Shown: positions 46,901-59,009 of the stretch, piece after piece | Layout: each line of letters begins with the position of its first letter | Position numbering within the stretch: the stretch's first letter is position 1 | NCBI GenBank assembly: GCA_942486035.1 | Contig: CALNXK010000008.1 | Span: forward strand, 3,425,001 to 3,489,000 | Origin: Porites lobata | Taxonomy: Eukaryota; Cnidaria; Anthozoa; Scleractinia; Poritidae | Reading direction: 5' to 3' | DNA length: 64,000 nt | Translations under genes and position numbers: made by a program | The notes under the pieces: model-generated | Databases searched by the model: none | Seen by the model: the letters and a program-made list of their open reading frames with translations, nothing else | Told to the model about the DNA's origin: nothing

Positions 46901-49709
46901 CAGTTGAAAAATCACTTGCAAATTGCAAAACCACAGCTTCGTGTCAAACAAATCAATTCTCCCAAGCAGTATATCAGACGTTACAAACACTAAAAATGAA
47001 CGTTGAAAACTGTTTATAACCTAACCGCCAGGTTTCAAAAGGCACAATTGCAATCTTCAATGTTCTTCAAGTTTGTCCATCCGTGCCTCCTTTTGTATTT
47101 GATGTGTTATTTATACCTTCTTTTCATGTCCTGAGTTGTCATTTTTATGTTTCATTCAGTTTGGTCGCAGTTTCCGCTCTTTTAAGTTTTGATAAATTTC
47201 GTGACACAGCTTCTTTAACCAGTGGCGGATTCAGGGAAGGGGCCCACCCCCCTTATTTTTAGATCAAACTGAGGCGCGAAGGGTCGAAAAACTTTTTTTT
47301 GGAGACCGGGAACCTCTCCTTATCTCAGGGTCTGGATGACCGGGCCCCCCCTTATCTGAAGCTCTGGATCCGCCGCTGTTAACGGTAGATGAAATCGCAC
47401 TAAATAAAACGAAAACTGAACGCCCCAGACATTTGACCGTGGTAGAATACAACAGTAGCTGTCCTTATGTTCTTTCAACAGATCAACAAACCACCTGAGA
47501 ATGCTGATATCTACAGCGAACCACCGTGGATCACAACAGATGATGGGCACGTGGCACTCACTGCCTACTTCCGGAACCCGAAGAAAATTTGCGCTTATAA
47601 AGGAAAGAAGTGTAACAAGCCGGTCCACAATAAGCGACCAATAGGAAACCTTCTGTGGATACAGATGTCTGACTTCCGGTTGAATAAAAAAGTTATGAAA
47701 CTACCGCTGAAGGAGAAAAAGATCGTGGACACACCTTGGGTCGAGGGAACCTGTGTTCCCGCTATGGGTAATTCTTTTGGTGATAATAAACTTCTGCCTG
47801 AAGCTTACAGTTTTAACAGAGGGTTTTTAACTTGGCGCATTTGGCCAATTATATATTGAGAGATAGTCAGTCGAATAAGACTCCAGCCAGGTGTGCAATG
47901 CCCAATGCGCAAGAAAACCGGCGCCAGGAATTCGCTGAATGTCGGTGGTGTTAAATTTGGTTGTCTGAAATGACGACACGAGCATTTTAGAGCCAACCAC
48001 ATAGCCAGCTTCGATCCATTGTGACTCTCTGTCGTCAGCCTGGGAGATTCCTAATATTAGTATAGATTTAGCCAAGGCCAAAAGCGAAGCTCCCGTAGAT
48101 TTTTTTAAGACTGCTAACAAGAAACAAACTGAATTCCTCCTTAATAAAGTGGACTTGAGCCTACCATCAAGTGAAAACTAATAACTAGCTGGGGGAGATC
48201 CTTAAAAATACACGTTACCTAGATAAGTTGAGCCTACAATTCAGTCACATGACACAGGTCAGCATTAAGTTTGACATTTCTCATCGCTTCCATGAAGGGG
48301 GCGGACGTACGGTCGAATGCACTGACTGACGGACGATTTTTTACAACCAAAATTTCTTAGATGCAGGAGATGCATGGATAACAAATTATGGTGGTGTTCC
48401 GCTTCGCGCGCTTCCCTAGCGGGAGCTCCGCTATTGCTGGTTTTCACTGTCACGCCATTAAAAATAAAAATCAAAACCGTTTAATCCTGATAAAGTTCAG
48501 AATCTTGGAAATGAAAGCACGTATATAAAGACCTCGCCAAAATTCAAGTCACTGTAATTTTATCGTATGCCAGATATTCGGTGAAACGACATGATTTACC
48601 CAAATTTTTAGAGCTTTGTATGGAGAAACCATGTTGGTGCCCATCTGGATGGGCCCCAACATGGGGGCAGGAAATTAGCCGGAACATCGGTCACTGAGTT
48701 TTGAGAGTGGTGACGGAGAAGACGAAACGCCGAAAGGATTTTGGCAACAACGAGGACAACTAGATTCATGGCAACCAAAGATGAAAGGAAACTCGGAAAT
48801 ACTTTCGACAACTTTACAACAACTTTAAAAATAATGTAACCGCTTAAAATTATTCTATATCTCACAGGAATCCACTACCACTTCAACATCTCGAAAGATT
48901 TTGACTGTAACAAGGCCTTGCCAGTTTTCCTGCTGTTCAGTGAACAAAGCAAAACCCTGATTGGATTTGGCTGGGGGGGACCATTTGATGTTCCAAGTAC
49001 TGAATGGGAAAAGCCACCTCCTTCTCTCTTTGCAGTGAGTATTGAATATATATTTTTACAACAAACCCGGTAATGAAATAATGAAAATATGAATTTCAAA
49101 TATTTTAACTACGGGATAAAGGAATTTAATGCTCCCAGTTGGCTGGTTAGAACCCCGCACCGGTATCGCAGAGGTCAGCGCTCGAATCCCGACAAGCCTG
49201 GATTTTTTCAGGCTTTTTTTTTTCGCAGCTGCATTATTTGTGACTTCAACTGTGATGATCTTCACATTTAAATCCGGTAATATTATAAACATTTAATTTA
49301 TAGCCACTTGTTGATTGTTTGATCTTAGGGCGAGTGTAGTATACATTCAACTTTTTACAATAACTGAGCGAATCCTTCAGGCGCGCTGATTGGTCGAGAG
49401 CCATGGTCTATGAGAGTATAGACCATGGAAATGACGTAACATGTCACGCAGTGCCGGTTGTTTTGTTTTAAGTTTTTCGTAAAAAAATAAATGTTATTGT
49501 AAAAAACAAATCGACCACAATTTCCATGGTCTAGACTCTTAACTTTGCAGTGAAACCACTCGCCTGAGTCTCGTGGTTACACTTGAGTTTTGAACATATT
49601 ATGACGTCATTTCTATGGTCTATTTAACAATTATTTGGCGAGCACGAATGGGCTCTGAGTCAATAGCCAATGAGGCCGAAGGCCGAATGGGCTATTGACT
49701 CAAAGGGCC

Positions 49710-49750
<41 letters not shown>

Positions 49751-50925
49751 GTTGTTCAAAAATACCGAGAATAAAAAACTTTTAGCTTGTTAAAGCTAGA
49801 TTTTAATCCTTTTTTGTCGCCAAAAAGCCGGCGCTTTTCGCTACTAGTGGGCTATAACATATAGCCTAGTAGTAGCTCAACCAATCAGAACGCAGCATTG
49901 ATAATAGACCGCCAGCTGGATTTTACTAAAAGAGTGTAGACCATGGAAAATTGTGGTCGATTTGTCAATTCACCGTTTAGACGGACCCAGTTTAGACCGG
50001 CTCTATGTCTGATGAGTTGTGTGCCATATAGAGAGTTAACGAAACTGACTGGAGAATGTCAGCGATTAACACTTTAGTAACAACAATGGCTAATAAGAGA
50101 TTTGCAAAATTTCCTCGTCATTGGATATGATTAAACAGCTTTTTTTGTGCATGCGCATAAGTCAAAATTTGAACTTACCGATCTTTTTTTTCTCACTCTC
50201 TTAATTTTTTCCCGTTGCCTTTCGTTTTATAGCCATTTTTGTTGCCCACTTTATCATCTTTCTTTCTCGTGAAATTTTGGCTGGCCAAATTTCCAGGAAA
50301 GGGACAAACGTAATCTGCAAACAGTAGTAGGTAAATAGAAAAATTGGCAGTGAATATTATGGCCCCAAATGTTGATTGTAATTTTTGTGTAACTGTGTCA
50401 AAATTTGGTAAATGAGGTACCTGTGGTAAAAGACCTATCCTCGCTGATTTTGCTGCTTATGATCTAAACAACTTAAATGGAAAGATAAACGGGTCCAGGA
50501 GGGAAAATATCAGGTCCGCCACAAGGAACCAAAACGACAAAAGCGATTGTCAAAGGGTTACCTCCAGCTGTCTCTTTTTGGAAGGTGTCCCGACTATGGC
50601 ACCTGTCACTTTCCATGCTTGATTTTGTTTCCTTGAATGTATTCCCCATTGCAGTCAATCAGCCTTCCTTCTTTACTTCATTTTGTTTTGAAAATGATCT
50701 TTCCTGACCAGATTTCCTCGATCCTGTACTCTCATTTGTACGTTGGCCCTTACTACCTTACGACAAAGTATTCCTTAAAAAGACACTGACCTTAAAGTTT
50801 ATTTACATTTTTGTTTACAGAGATCCATGAAGCCTGAAACAACTCCTGAATGTTTAAAGAATTATACGAAAGTATCAGTACAACATGTTTACTTCGTGGA
50901 CCCACTGAAAATTGCTTGTTCTTAA
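43948..50925 (+). CDS. Secreted cysteine-containing protein, unrecognised family, paralog A
   Basis: Exons: 43948-44020, 45384-45467, 45858-45964, 47482-47767, 48868-49034, 50821-50925; phases 1,1,0,1,0 close to 273 aa. A hydrophobic N terminus (MKTLFLVLGFHIIVQYAEG after a four-residue lead) looks like a signal peptide with cleavage near residue 23. The rest has no membrane segment. Motifs shared with the downstream paralog: FFYGKRF, GLIFDCAGHLAGMQAT, HVALTAYF, WIQMSDFRL, TPWVEGTC, GIHYHFNIS, GFGW, YFVDPLKIAC. Eight cysteines, six shared. Three Asn-X-Ser/Thr sequons (NDS, NIS, NYT) fit a glycosylated extracellular protein. I do not recognise the fold or function. The first exon has two usable donors six bases apart. 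Introns 3 and 5 hold direct repeats. Exon model is from sequence and paralogy only. Confidence 0.85.
46448..46735. repeat. Dispersed direct repeat, copy 1 (paralog A intron 3)
   Basis: Contains TTTAACAATTATTCCTTGAG, CCATGAGGCCGAAGGCCGAA, a CTACTAGTGGG-type segment and CAATCAGAACGCAGCATTGA. The same order and orientation occurs at 49616-49935. Internal palindromes such as GAGGCCGAAGGCC are present. Confidence 0.75.
47220..47378. mobile_element. MITE with CAGTGGCGGATTCAG ends (paralog A intron 3)
   Basis: Ends CAGTGGCGGATTCAG and CTGGATCCGCCGCTG, flanked by TTAAC (left, ending at 47219) and TTAAC (right, from 47379), a possible 5-bp target duplication. Second copy at 16840-17004. It ends about 100 bp before exon 4. 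Confidence 0.7.
49120..49290 (+). repeat. tRNA-derived SINE fragment (paralog A intron 5)
   Basis: TTGGCTGGTTAGAACCCCGC, then CACCGGTATCGCAGAGGTCA and GCTCGAATCCCG, resemble a tRNA A box and B box. A short trailer with TTTTTTCAGGCTTTTTTTTT and ATGATCTTCACA follows. Sequence is degraded; not a functional tRNA. Confidence 0.65.
49616..49935. repeat. Dispersed direct repeat, copy 2 (paralog A intron 5)
   Basis: Same orientation and order as 46448-46735: TTTAACAATTATTTGGCGAG, GAGGCCGAAGGCCGAATGGG, TTTCGCTACTAGTGGGCTAT, CAATCAGAACGCAGCATTGA. It is bracketed by short CCATGG-containing palindromes (about 49400-49430 and 49940-49950). Confidence 0.75.
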
Positions 50926-52374
50926 AAAAAGAAAGTCCTTTCGCGTTGGTTTATCATTTATAAGTCATATCAAGCCGTTTAATTATAATACATCCTCTAC
51001 ATATCATATTTATCATAAATTGGTCAAGCCTTGTAAAGCCTACAAAGTCCATAATACGCACTCAACGAGCCATGTAAAATGCTGTCATTATAATTAAAGT
51101 TTATCTGTTAACAAAGTATGGTTTAGTCGACGCTTTTATATCGACCAAGAGAGGGACTCAATACCCTCTTTAGATACTGGTTTTTTCCTTCTTTTAAAGC
51201 TAACTTTAGCTTATATTGCGCAAAACTTCTGAAGACGGAAAACGGTTTCGGTGCTTGAAACGAAGTCTTTCTTTGCCTTAAAACTTACTTTGCACCAAAC
51301 AGTCAGTTAGTGAAGGCAAATGACAGTCAATATGGCGACGGGAGGCGCTGGGAACGAGGCTACTCGAAATTATGATAGCTTATGATGTTTTAAGACTGCT
51401 CCTGGTTGGGCAGAGGAAAGCGAAGTAATGCGTGCGTTCGACAGATTCGGACGTCGTTTTTATTTGCTACCCGCCTCGATTAGCTCGCTAGCCATTTCCA
51501 GCAGTAACATTTAAACAGTTAATCTATAAATTGAGATTATAAAAAAGTTGAGGTTGACGTCTAAGAAACGTGGTGAAGACTTGGGGGTTTATTTCGCATT
51601 AGAATTGGTGTTTCTTTGATACCATTTCGGAAGAATTGGGCTTAAAGGACACCCACCTAATGCGGACATCTAGTTATTGCGGAGAGTTTTCTTTGTCGCT
51701 CGGAGAAGAAAGCCTGACATTTTCTCTAAATTCAACCTGCTTTATACATGCTTTATTAACCAAGCGTGATGTCAAGATGACTGTATTATACTTGCCAAGT
51801 ACTTTTTTACCTTGACTTCGTCTCGGTCAATAAAAACCCAAAAAAGAACGAGGTCAATATACAGCCATCTTGACAGAACAAACTTGGTCAATAAGGGATT
51901 CATTATATGGCCAAAAAGAGAACTTTTTCTTGCAGAACAAACGCTGGAAATCCCGAGCGGGCACTCAGATAAGTAGCCTATCAGAACGCATCATGCTCCC
52001 TCACGGATTCAGTCATATATTAATCGCGTCTTCTTTTGACACATCTTCTATGGTCCCCTCAGTGTTCGTGCTAACGTTGTTCCAGCGTAGTCTGGGTGTG
52101 GTCAATTGGTGCTGTTCGTGAGTGAAGTCAGTTCAGATCCATTCAGAGCGATGATCAATGTTTGAAAAACGGCTCGATTTTAAAACAATATGACTCTTTC
52201 TTGACCAATCAGAGGTTAAAGAGACTATTCCGTCATCAATAGTTTACTTTTTACAGGTAATTTTAAAGAGATATCGCCTTTAATTGTTCTTTCACCTGAG
52301 TTACGTGTCGCCGGCTTGAGACACCGTACCCAGCAACTGTTTTCAAGAAATTCAACGGAAGAACAGAAAATACA
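50926..52374. other. Intergenic region between the two paralogs
   Basis: No supported gene. A variant poly(A) signal ATTAAA near 51093-51098 may end paralog A. About 51760-51890 holds an imperfect inverted repeat (GATGTCAAGATGACTGTATT and ATATACAGCCATCTTGACAG), probably a mobile-element remnant. The promoter of paralog B should lie at the right end; no clear TATA box was found. Confidence 0.5.
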
Positions 52375-55300
52375 ATGTTCATAGAGACAAAGATGTTTCT
52401 TTTTGTTGGGGCCTTGATATTGCACATGGAAACTGTGAAAAGCTGCGGAGAAAGTGGTAGGCTAATAATTGTAAATATTTGGGAAAAGTTTCAAAAATGC
52501 AGTCGTATTTCCACTTTTCAAACTGATATTATATCTCATTTTCATGGGATTCTGTGAAAAGTTATTTTTTCAAGTAAAACAATCGCTTGAAAATCACAAA
52601 AACAAGTTCTTTTGTTCATTATCTAATATTTGATTTTTATAGGACAGTTTTTGTTAGCTGAAGCGTGGGGCTTTGTAACTGTCAGATAGATTTGACAACT
52701 GACAAAGTTATACGTTAGTTCGGTGATAATTACTTTGACTTTGCCGGAGAAAAATGGAAAAAGACCGCAATTATGGGATAATTATGCTAACAAGTTGGTA
52801 AAACTTTAAACGCAACCTGCATAAGTGCTTTCCATACGATGTTTCCCTTTATGACTTCAGACACATCCAACGGGAAATTTTGAGAAAAAGACCTAAAAAC
52901 AACAACAAAGCATTAATAAAGCTTTCTCAAGCCATTTTAAGCGCTAGCATTTTGAGAGATTCCTGGGAAAATGTATGGGGTCCTCACACCCAGCAAGACT
53001 GTTGGGAGTCCCCAGCCAGCAAGGTGCACCAACAACCTGCAGCCTTACTTACTGGGAAGTTTCCAAGCAGACAGACAGACAGACAGCCTTTATTTTAGCA
53101 CTATGATATTAGAAGCTATGCAGCTTATGGGGTAGTATGTCCACACATTACAGGTCAGTTGGAGTGTGGACATAGGGCAAAATTCAGCCTTTCAGTGGGA
53201 GAGGGGTGAGGGGGAAAGGGTGTTCTGTCAAATACAACATAGCAGCTATTCTACACATCAAATTCCCTCGACCACCATGAATTGTCTCTTTTACCAGCAA
53301 CACTTTCTTTCCAAGGACATATTACTTCTTCAAAATCTCTCAGCCAGCAAAAATTCGCTTGAAGAACAGATATTTTCAGGGACAGATCCATTGGGTGCCC
53401 TTGTAATTTACACTCCGCTATTTCCTTTTCTTTTTCGCGTTTTTCTTACAATGAAGTGAACTGAAGTTTAATGCTACAATGCTCTTTTTGCAAAATAGCA
53501 AGTGGTTGCATCATAAAAAAAACCAAAACTGAATACCAAGTAGTTGCATCATTTCGTAAAACGATTAATACGTTCTGCGTAATATGCATCATGCTTATTA
53601 TCATGAGTTTTCTTTCAAAGTTTTAATTATTTCATTTTTTCTTCCAATTTTACGTAAAATTTTGCAGTTCTTCATGCACAAGAACAGAGAGGAAAGCAGT
53701 ACAGATTTTATTCAGGGTATCGCCAATAGGACAAATCCCACTCGTCTTAAAACTTGTTTCTGTTTATAATTGACAGATTTATAAACTCATTTGTATCGAA
53801 ACAGGTTCCCTGTTTACTTTTAAAAACTAATCTTTGCGCTTGCAAAGCTTATAATTGAGTGAAAATAGAAAATGCTCTCTAAAAAACACAAATAACCAAA
53901 TAAAAAATGGTAATTAAACTTACAGATTTTAAAAGGAATTGTTTGTTTCCGGAGTCGCACTAAAAATGAATCTTTGTTTTTCCCAAGAGAAAAAGTACTT
54001 GAAAACAGCGAAATAGACTTGCTTAGCTTAGCTTAGCGTATTTGTTTTCCCTCTTCAGTCATTTAAATTAATCAACCTAGAGTCAGTTCTTTTTCATTTT
54101 TATCAGTTGACTGGTATACAAAAAAACGAAATGACATGTCAGTACTTTTTATTGAAATGTCTTAAAAGCAGTCTGTTTCACTTGAAATTTATTGTTTTGC
54201 TTTGTAGGAAAACAATGGGACCGTTTACTTGGTAAGTAACAGACTCCAAATTAAACTGTAACGAGGATAGCTTTAACTCAACATTAACAGGTGCCGCTTA
54301 ATAGAGCTTTCTTTGCCGGATGAGGCATTTCACACCTGGAAGAATATAGCTCCTTTCTCCTGAGATAACTTTAACGAGGGAGTTAGCGACCATCGTTACG
54401 TAAAAAAGTTCAAAAGAAGCGACCTTGAAAGCTGCCGAGAGGTAGCATATGAGGTTTTCTCGAATCCTACTCAAAAAAAAATAACGGCTTTGAACTTCCC
54501 AGCGCAAAAAAACGCTAACGTGCACGGGAAACAAACTCGAGTGTCAACGCTCTTACCTCGGTTATATGCCATTTGATTTGTGCATTTCCCATAATACACC
54601 TTGTTTTCCCCAACACCCCCTCCCCCCTTATCCGCTTGCTCCTTTCTCCTTCGCAGAGGCCTCTTTGCGTCGTAGGAAGGCTGGGGAGAGGGTAGACTGC
54701 CAGCAGTCTCTCTATTACTTGAAAATCTGTGAGCGAGTGCGATAATTACGCTCGTGCTTGCGCCTGCACAACTCTCTGCTCGCGGCTTTGCCGTCCTCGC
54801 CTAAGTAAACTTACGCAACAGGACGGGGGAGGGAAGAAGACGGCTAACATTGTGTGAAAAGCGTGATAGTAATCTTGTTTGAAATAACTTTTCCCCAAAC
54901 TTCACTTTCCTTTAAACAGATCTTTTTGTAAAAGACTAGGAAACATTAATGTTAAGTGAAGATTACGTCAAAACACGTAAGTAATAGCCCTATCACGTTT
55001 GTCACACGTGAGCGTTTTACGGTCCTTGTCTTCCTGCTCTCCTGTTGCGTAAACTTACAAGTACTCGCTCACAGATTTTCGAGCAAAAGAGAAACTGCTC
55101 GCAGTGTAGGGAGATGGGAAATGACGCTATATTTATCAGTTGGGATACCCAGCGGGAACCTCTGCAGAGGAGAAAGCCACTCCCCCGGCCAGATTTTGTA
55201 TGACTGATTGCCCTTGATTTGTCTTTGGACGACCTGTTATACCCAGTGGGAATTATAGACAAAAATGCTGGAGTGGAGGAATAAACAAGGTGTATTATGG

Positions 55301-58058
55301 TGAATGCGCAAATGGCAAATGTAAAAAAGAATCATATGAATGTACCATGAGAGAAATATCGTTCGGAGGGCATTGTAAACTTGATTAATAATCCTTTGGT
55401 TTTTTTTTCAGTAAATTTCTTGAATCCTACGCCTCTTCCACGAACAGAAGACCAAGCTCTAGCTGAGGGGTGGAGAAACGACGCTTCATGTGGTATTACA
55501 CGACACTGTATCCTTTCCCGATTTTACAAAAATTGTCTTGTATCAATCTTGTATCCAGATATTTTATTTGAAGCGGATCTTAATTAAGAAAAAAATTCCA
55601 TCGCCGGTTTGCAGATGATCGGCCTTTTATGACTAAAGAAGTCATATGTACGCTGCTTTCAAAGTCGAGCGACTTGTATATACATTTTCCCTCCCCTCCA
55701 CTAAAAACCCCGGTGAAAAATTGTATGAATGATGGCTGTCATAGGATTTTTCTGAGGCCCCGTTAAGGTAAAATTTTAAAAAGCCACATGGCCTTGAAAC
55801 AGCGAGATAAAGTTGCTTGAAATACCCACAGGGACATGGCCTACTCTCCTTAAAACGCAACACGTCTGTATTTGAAATTCAGACTAGGGACATACTTACC
55901 CTCCTCCGACCAGGAGGCTTAGACTTACTATTTTTCCGCACACACCTGTTTCAATTTCTGTCTCAACGACCAGCACGTACCACCCCATCCACCCCACAAG
56001 ATAGCTTCTCTTCGTTAAACCTTTTAAAGATAATTGCCATTTCTTTGTTGTAGATGAAAAAAATCCATTTTATGGCAACCGATACGCGCTGGGAACCGAC
56101 ATATCAACGAGGCTGATATTTGATAACAATGGAGAACTGGCCGGAATACAAGCAACAGTAAGACAGTTTATGATCAGTGGCCTGTGAGGGTTATTATTTG
56201 ACCGTTAGCCATCCTACCTTTCCGGAATAAAGGGGCATGTCCGACAATTACGTGGGTCTTGTTTAAGGTTCAATTTAAGTTACGCAGATTATGTCGTCCT
56301 CAAAACCCCAGATTACTGAGTCATAGGGAGGTATATGCGAGAATATGGTGCGTGAATAAAAAAGTTAAAGTTTTAAAATTAAGAATTATATGCGTGTTTG
56401 CAATTGACAATTATCTCCAAAGCATTCTAGGTTACTTAATCAAATCGAGGCAAGGGCTTTATGCTCCCCTTTATCCCAGATCACTGAACGTTATGCGATG
56501 AACGCGCCTCTCGTCTTGGGGAGAATGTGCCATGCTTATAAGGTTAAAACATTTGATCAAGTTAAAACAAACTATATTTTCTCTAACACAGATCACTGAG
56601 TCAGACGAGCTAATACTTTCACCCACCCGACCCCGGCCGGGAGCGTTTGTAAAGGACGACCATGGCCACTATCTTGTAACAGCTTACTTCACCGACAAAC
56701 CCAGTGATATCTGCAAGAAAAGGCCGGGCAAGCACTTGGCGAATGGACGACACAAAAAGAAAGATGCCCTGGTTATTCAATTGAGTGACGTCAGACTGTG
56801 CAAGCCTGAGTTCATGGAAATACCGCTGGACGAACGAAAACTAGCAAACACCAGATGGGTGAAAGGGAAGTGCTTTCGTGGAATGGGTAAGATAATTTGA
56901 AAAAATGAGGGAGGGACATTGCAGGCGAACAATAAGGAGAAGTCTCATACTATCATTCACTTACTTTCTTTGGTACTCAGATAAAAAAAGGGTCTTATAG
57001 TTATTTTAAGTGAAAATATGGTTGAATCCCTTACTATGAATATTACTTTCTGCCCTCTGAATTCATACGGAGAGGATGGAGTACCGAGAGCTGTGTGGGC
57101 TGTGCAATGACCCCCCATTTTATTCTTAAGAGTTCAAGGGTGCATATGAAAATAAAACCGGGGGGATTTATTGACTGTTGAAAGCTAGCGCAAGAGTGGG
57201 GTAGATCTGGCGCTTCGAGCACGCTTGCAAGATAAAAAAAAATGTCTGTCGATCGAGCTAAGAGCTGATAGCCAGGAAAAAAAGGAAATAGGATCTGTAA
57301 TAAGCATGAGGTCCCTCATCTTTCGTTTAAGCCAGATACTTTTCCACTGATAACCGTTTTTTTTCTGTCATAGGAGTGCACTACTTGTATGATATTTCCC
57401 CAGACATGCACTGTGATCAAGTATTTCCAGTGTATCTCATGTATGGTCAGTCGTCAGGTCGATTGAAGGCTTTTGGATGGTCCGTCCTTGCTAATATCCA
57501 AAGTTATTTATGGGAACATCCTCCAATGAAGTACTTTAAGGTAATGATTAATCTCAAACAGAGTGTTAGGATTTCTCGGTCAACAATTTGGTACTGATAT
57601 GAGGGAGGGGTTGAGGTGTGTAGACAGCATTTAAGTCAACCTCGTCCCCAGGGCGCTTTTCCCTAGTCCTGCCCCACCTCCAAAGCCAGGGGAAAGCGCC
57701 CTGGGGACGAGGTTGCATTTAGGTTCGTCAAAAGAAGCGGTGGCTAACTTTGTTTTAAGGAAACAAAACGAGGGGAGAGCAAGAAATTGAAAATAATTAA
57801 ATTATCATTAACCCTATAAAAATTGGATTGGCTGTTTGGTGAAAAACAGCGTTAATTTTCAAGGTAGGAGGCGCTGCAAGCACTATTGTAGTTTAACAAC
57901 CTCCTAAAGAAACTCCTGGAAAAGATCATAAACTAATCTCTTTATCCTCTCAGCTTTTCTTCAAGGAAGTGCCTAAATGTGTGATACGTCGGAAGGTGAT
58001 CTCTGGTCAGCATATCTACCTCACTGATCCAAAGAAACTTACCTGCAGCACGCCATAG
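52375..58058 (+). CDS. Secreted cysteine-containing protein, unrecognised family, paralog B
   Basis: Exons: 52375-52456, 54208-54231, 55412-55492, 56054-56157, 56592-56886, 57374-57540, 57954-58058; phases close to 285 aa. The N terminus (MFLFVGALILHMETVKSCG from Met 7) is a likely signal peptide. Exons 3-7 match paralog A exons 2-6 one for one, with identical phases and lengths 81/84, 104/107, 295/286, 167/167 and 105/105 nt. Shared motifs: NPFYGNRY, LIFDNNGELAGIQAT, YLVTAYF, VIQLSDVRL, TRWVKGKC, GVHYLYDIS, AFGW, IYLTDPKKLTC. Six cysteines are conserved; one extra (RLCKP) is unique. Unlike A I see no Asn-X-Ser/Thr sequon. The 24-nt second exon has no counterpart in A. AATAAA at 58135-58140 is a plausible poly(A) signal. 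Function unknown. Confidence 0.83.
53073..53092. repeat. (CAGA)n microsatellite
   Basis: Short tract of about five CAGA units in intron 1 of paralog B, followed by GCCTTTATTTTAGCAC. No further content. Confidence 0.8.
54568..55316. mobile_element. 750-bp inverted-repeat element (paralog B intron 2)
   Basis: Left GCCATTTGATTTGTGCATTT ... ATAATACACCTTGTTT and right AACAAGGTGTATTATGG ... CGCAAATGGC are inverted. The interior includes CTCGCTCACAGATTTTCGAG-type sequence in both orientations (54720s and 55060s), suggesting a further internal inverted repeat. No transposase recognised. Confidence 0.7.
57638..57715. repeat. 78-bp palindrome (paralog B intron 6)
   Basis: Left arm starts CAACCTCGTCCCCAGGGCGC and the right arm ends GCGCCCTGGGGACGAGGTTG. 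The perfect terminal pairing runs 20 bp and continues imperfectly to a short CCCCACCTCC loop. A diverged copy is near 63770-63820. Confidence 0.8.
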
Positions 58059-58284
58059 TCATGTGATGACCACGTGATTCTTAAGACGGCGCACGAGATT
58101 AACACGTGCGTGTTACCTAAAACTGTTTTAGTAAAATAAATGAAAAGAAACCTGAAAATGTTGGTGTGTTTCTTGTTTCTTCGTGTCGAAACTACCGCCC
58201 ACAAACCCGAACTTAAAAAGTTATTTCTTAGCTGATATAGCCTGCAGAACAGGCATTATTTTTCGGCGTTTTTCAGGTGAGCGA

Positions 58285-58402
58285 AGGCAAGCGCGAAGAG
58301 AGCGAGGAGCGCCAGACACACGCGATAAGAGACGTCCTGCATATCTTGTGTCTGTGTGTCTGGCGCTCCTCGCTCGCTTCGCGTTTGCTTTTGCGCTTGC
58401 CT
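58285..58402. mobile_element. GC-rich inverted repeat
   Basis: Left AGGCAAGCGCGAAGAGAGCG and right CGCTTGCCT-ended arm, with GCGAGGAGCGCCAGACACAC on the left matched by GTGTGTCTGGCGCTCCTCGC on the right. Markedly more GC-rich than its surroundings. Loop about 35 bp. Confidence 0.75.
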
Positions 58403-58418
58403 ATTCTGACTACCTTAT

Positions 58419-58875
58419 TATAGGAAATTAACGACGCACGTTGACAGCACGAAGAAAATCTACGTTACACAAAATTAACGCGAATTTTCTAAAAGTTAGG
58501 TTTACATACATCAAATTAACGCAAAATTTTCGAAACTAATGTGCGCCTAACTTTGTTTTACACGAGTTTGCTGCAATTCAAACTTCTCAGCATACATATC
58601 TATCCCCTCGGGGAAACGGATCAAGACGAAGACCAGACGAAAGACATTTTGAACTCAGTTCAGTAAAGAAGAACTGTTAGATAGTGACTCCGAAGCGTTG
58701 ATAGAGGAACCATGAGCAGACGAGATTTTGTTAGACGTCTTGTTATTGAAATAAAGGTGCTGTGAAACAACAATGATGTAAATATTGTGATTTACATCGA
58801 CGTAGATTAAGATGCATTAAACTAACGCGATTTTTTTAAATTGCTTTAATAAACTGCATCGTTAATTTCCTATAA
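58419..58875. mobile_element. Inverted-repeat element with TATAGGAAATTAACG ends
   Basis: Left TATAGGAAATTAACGACGC and right GCATCGTTAATTTCCTATA are inverted. Interior has repeated 'AAATTAACGC' motifs. About 457 bp, no coding capacity; it directly follows the 58285-58402 repeat. Confidence 0.65.
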
Positions 58876-59009
58876 CAATGCACTCTGCGTGACAAGCTGA
58901 TAACTGTGGAGGAGGGGGAGGGGGAAGGGCTTAAATAAAACTTAAAACTGAAATTGAGAGTGGCATTTGACAGACCTCTGAAAGAGAACGAAAAGTTGAA
59001 TAAGACAAT

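Noticed and set aside
49130..49200. tRNA gene
   Set aside because: A- and B-box-like motifs are present but the stems do not close and a SINE-type trailer follows.
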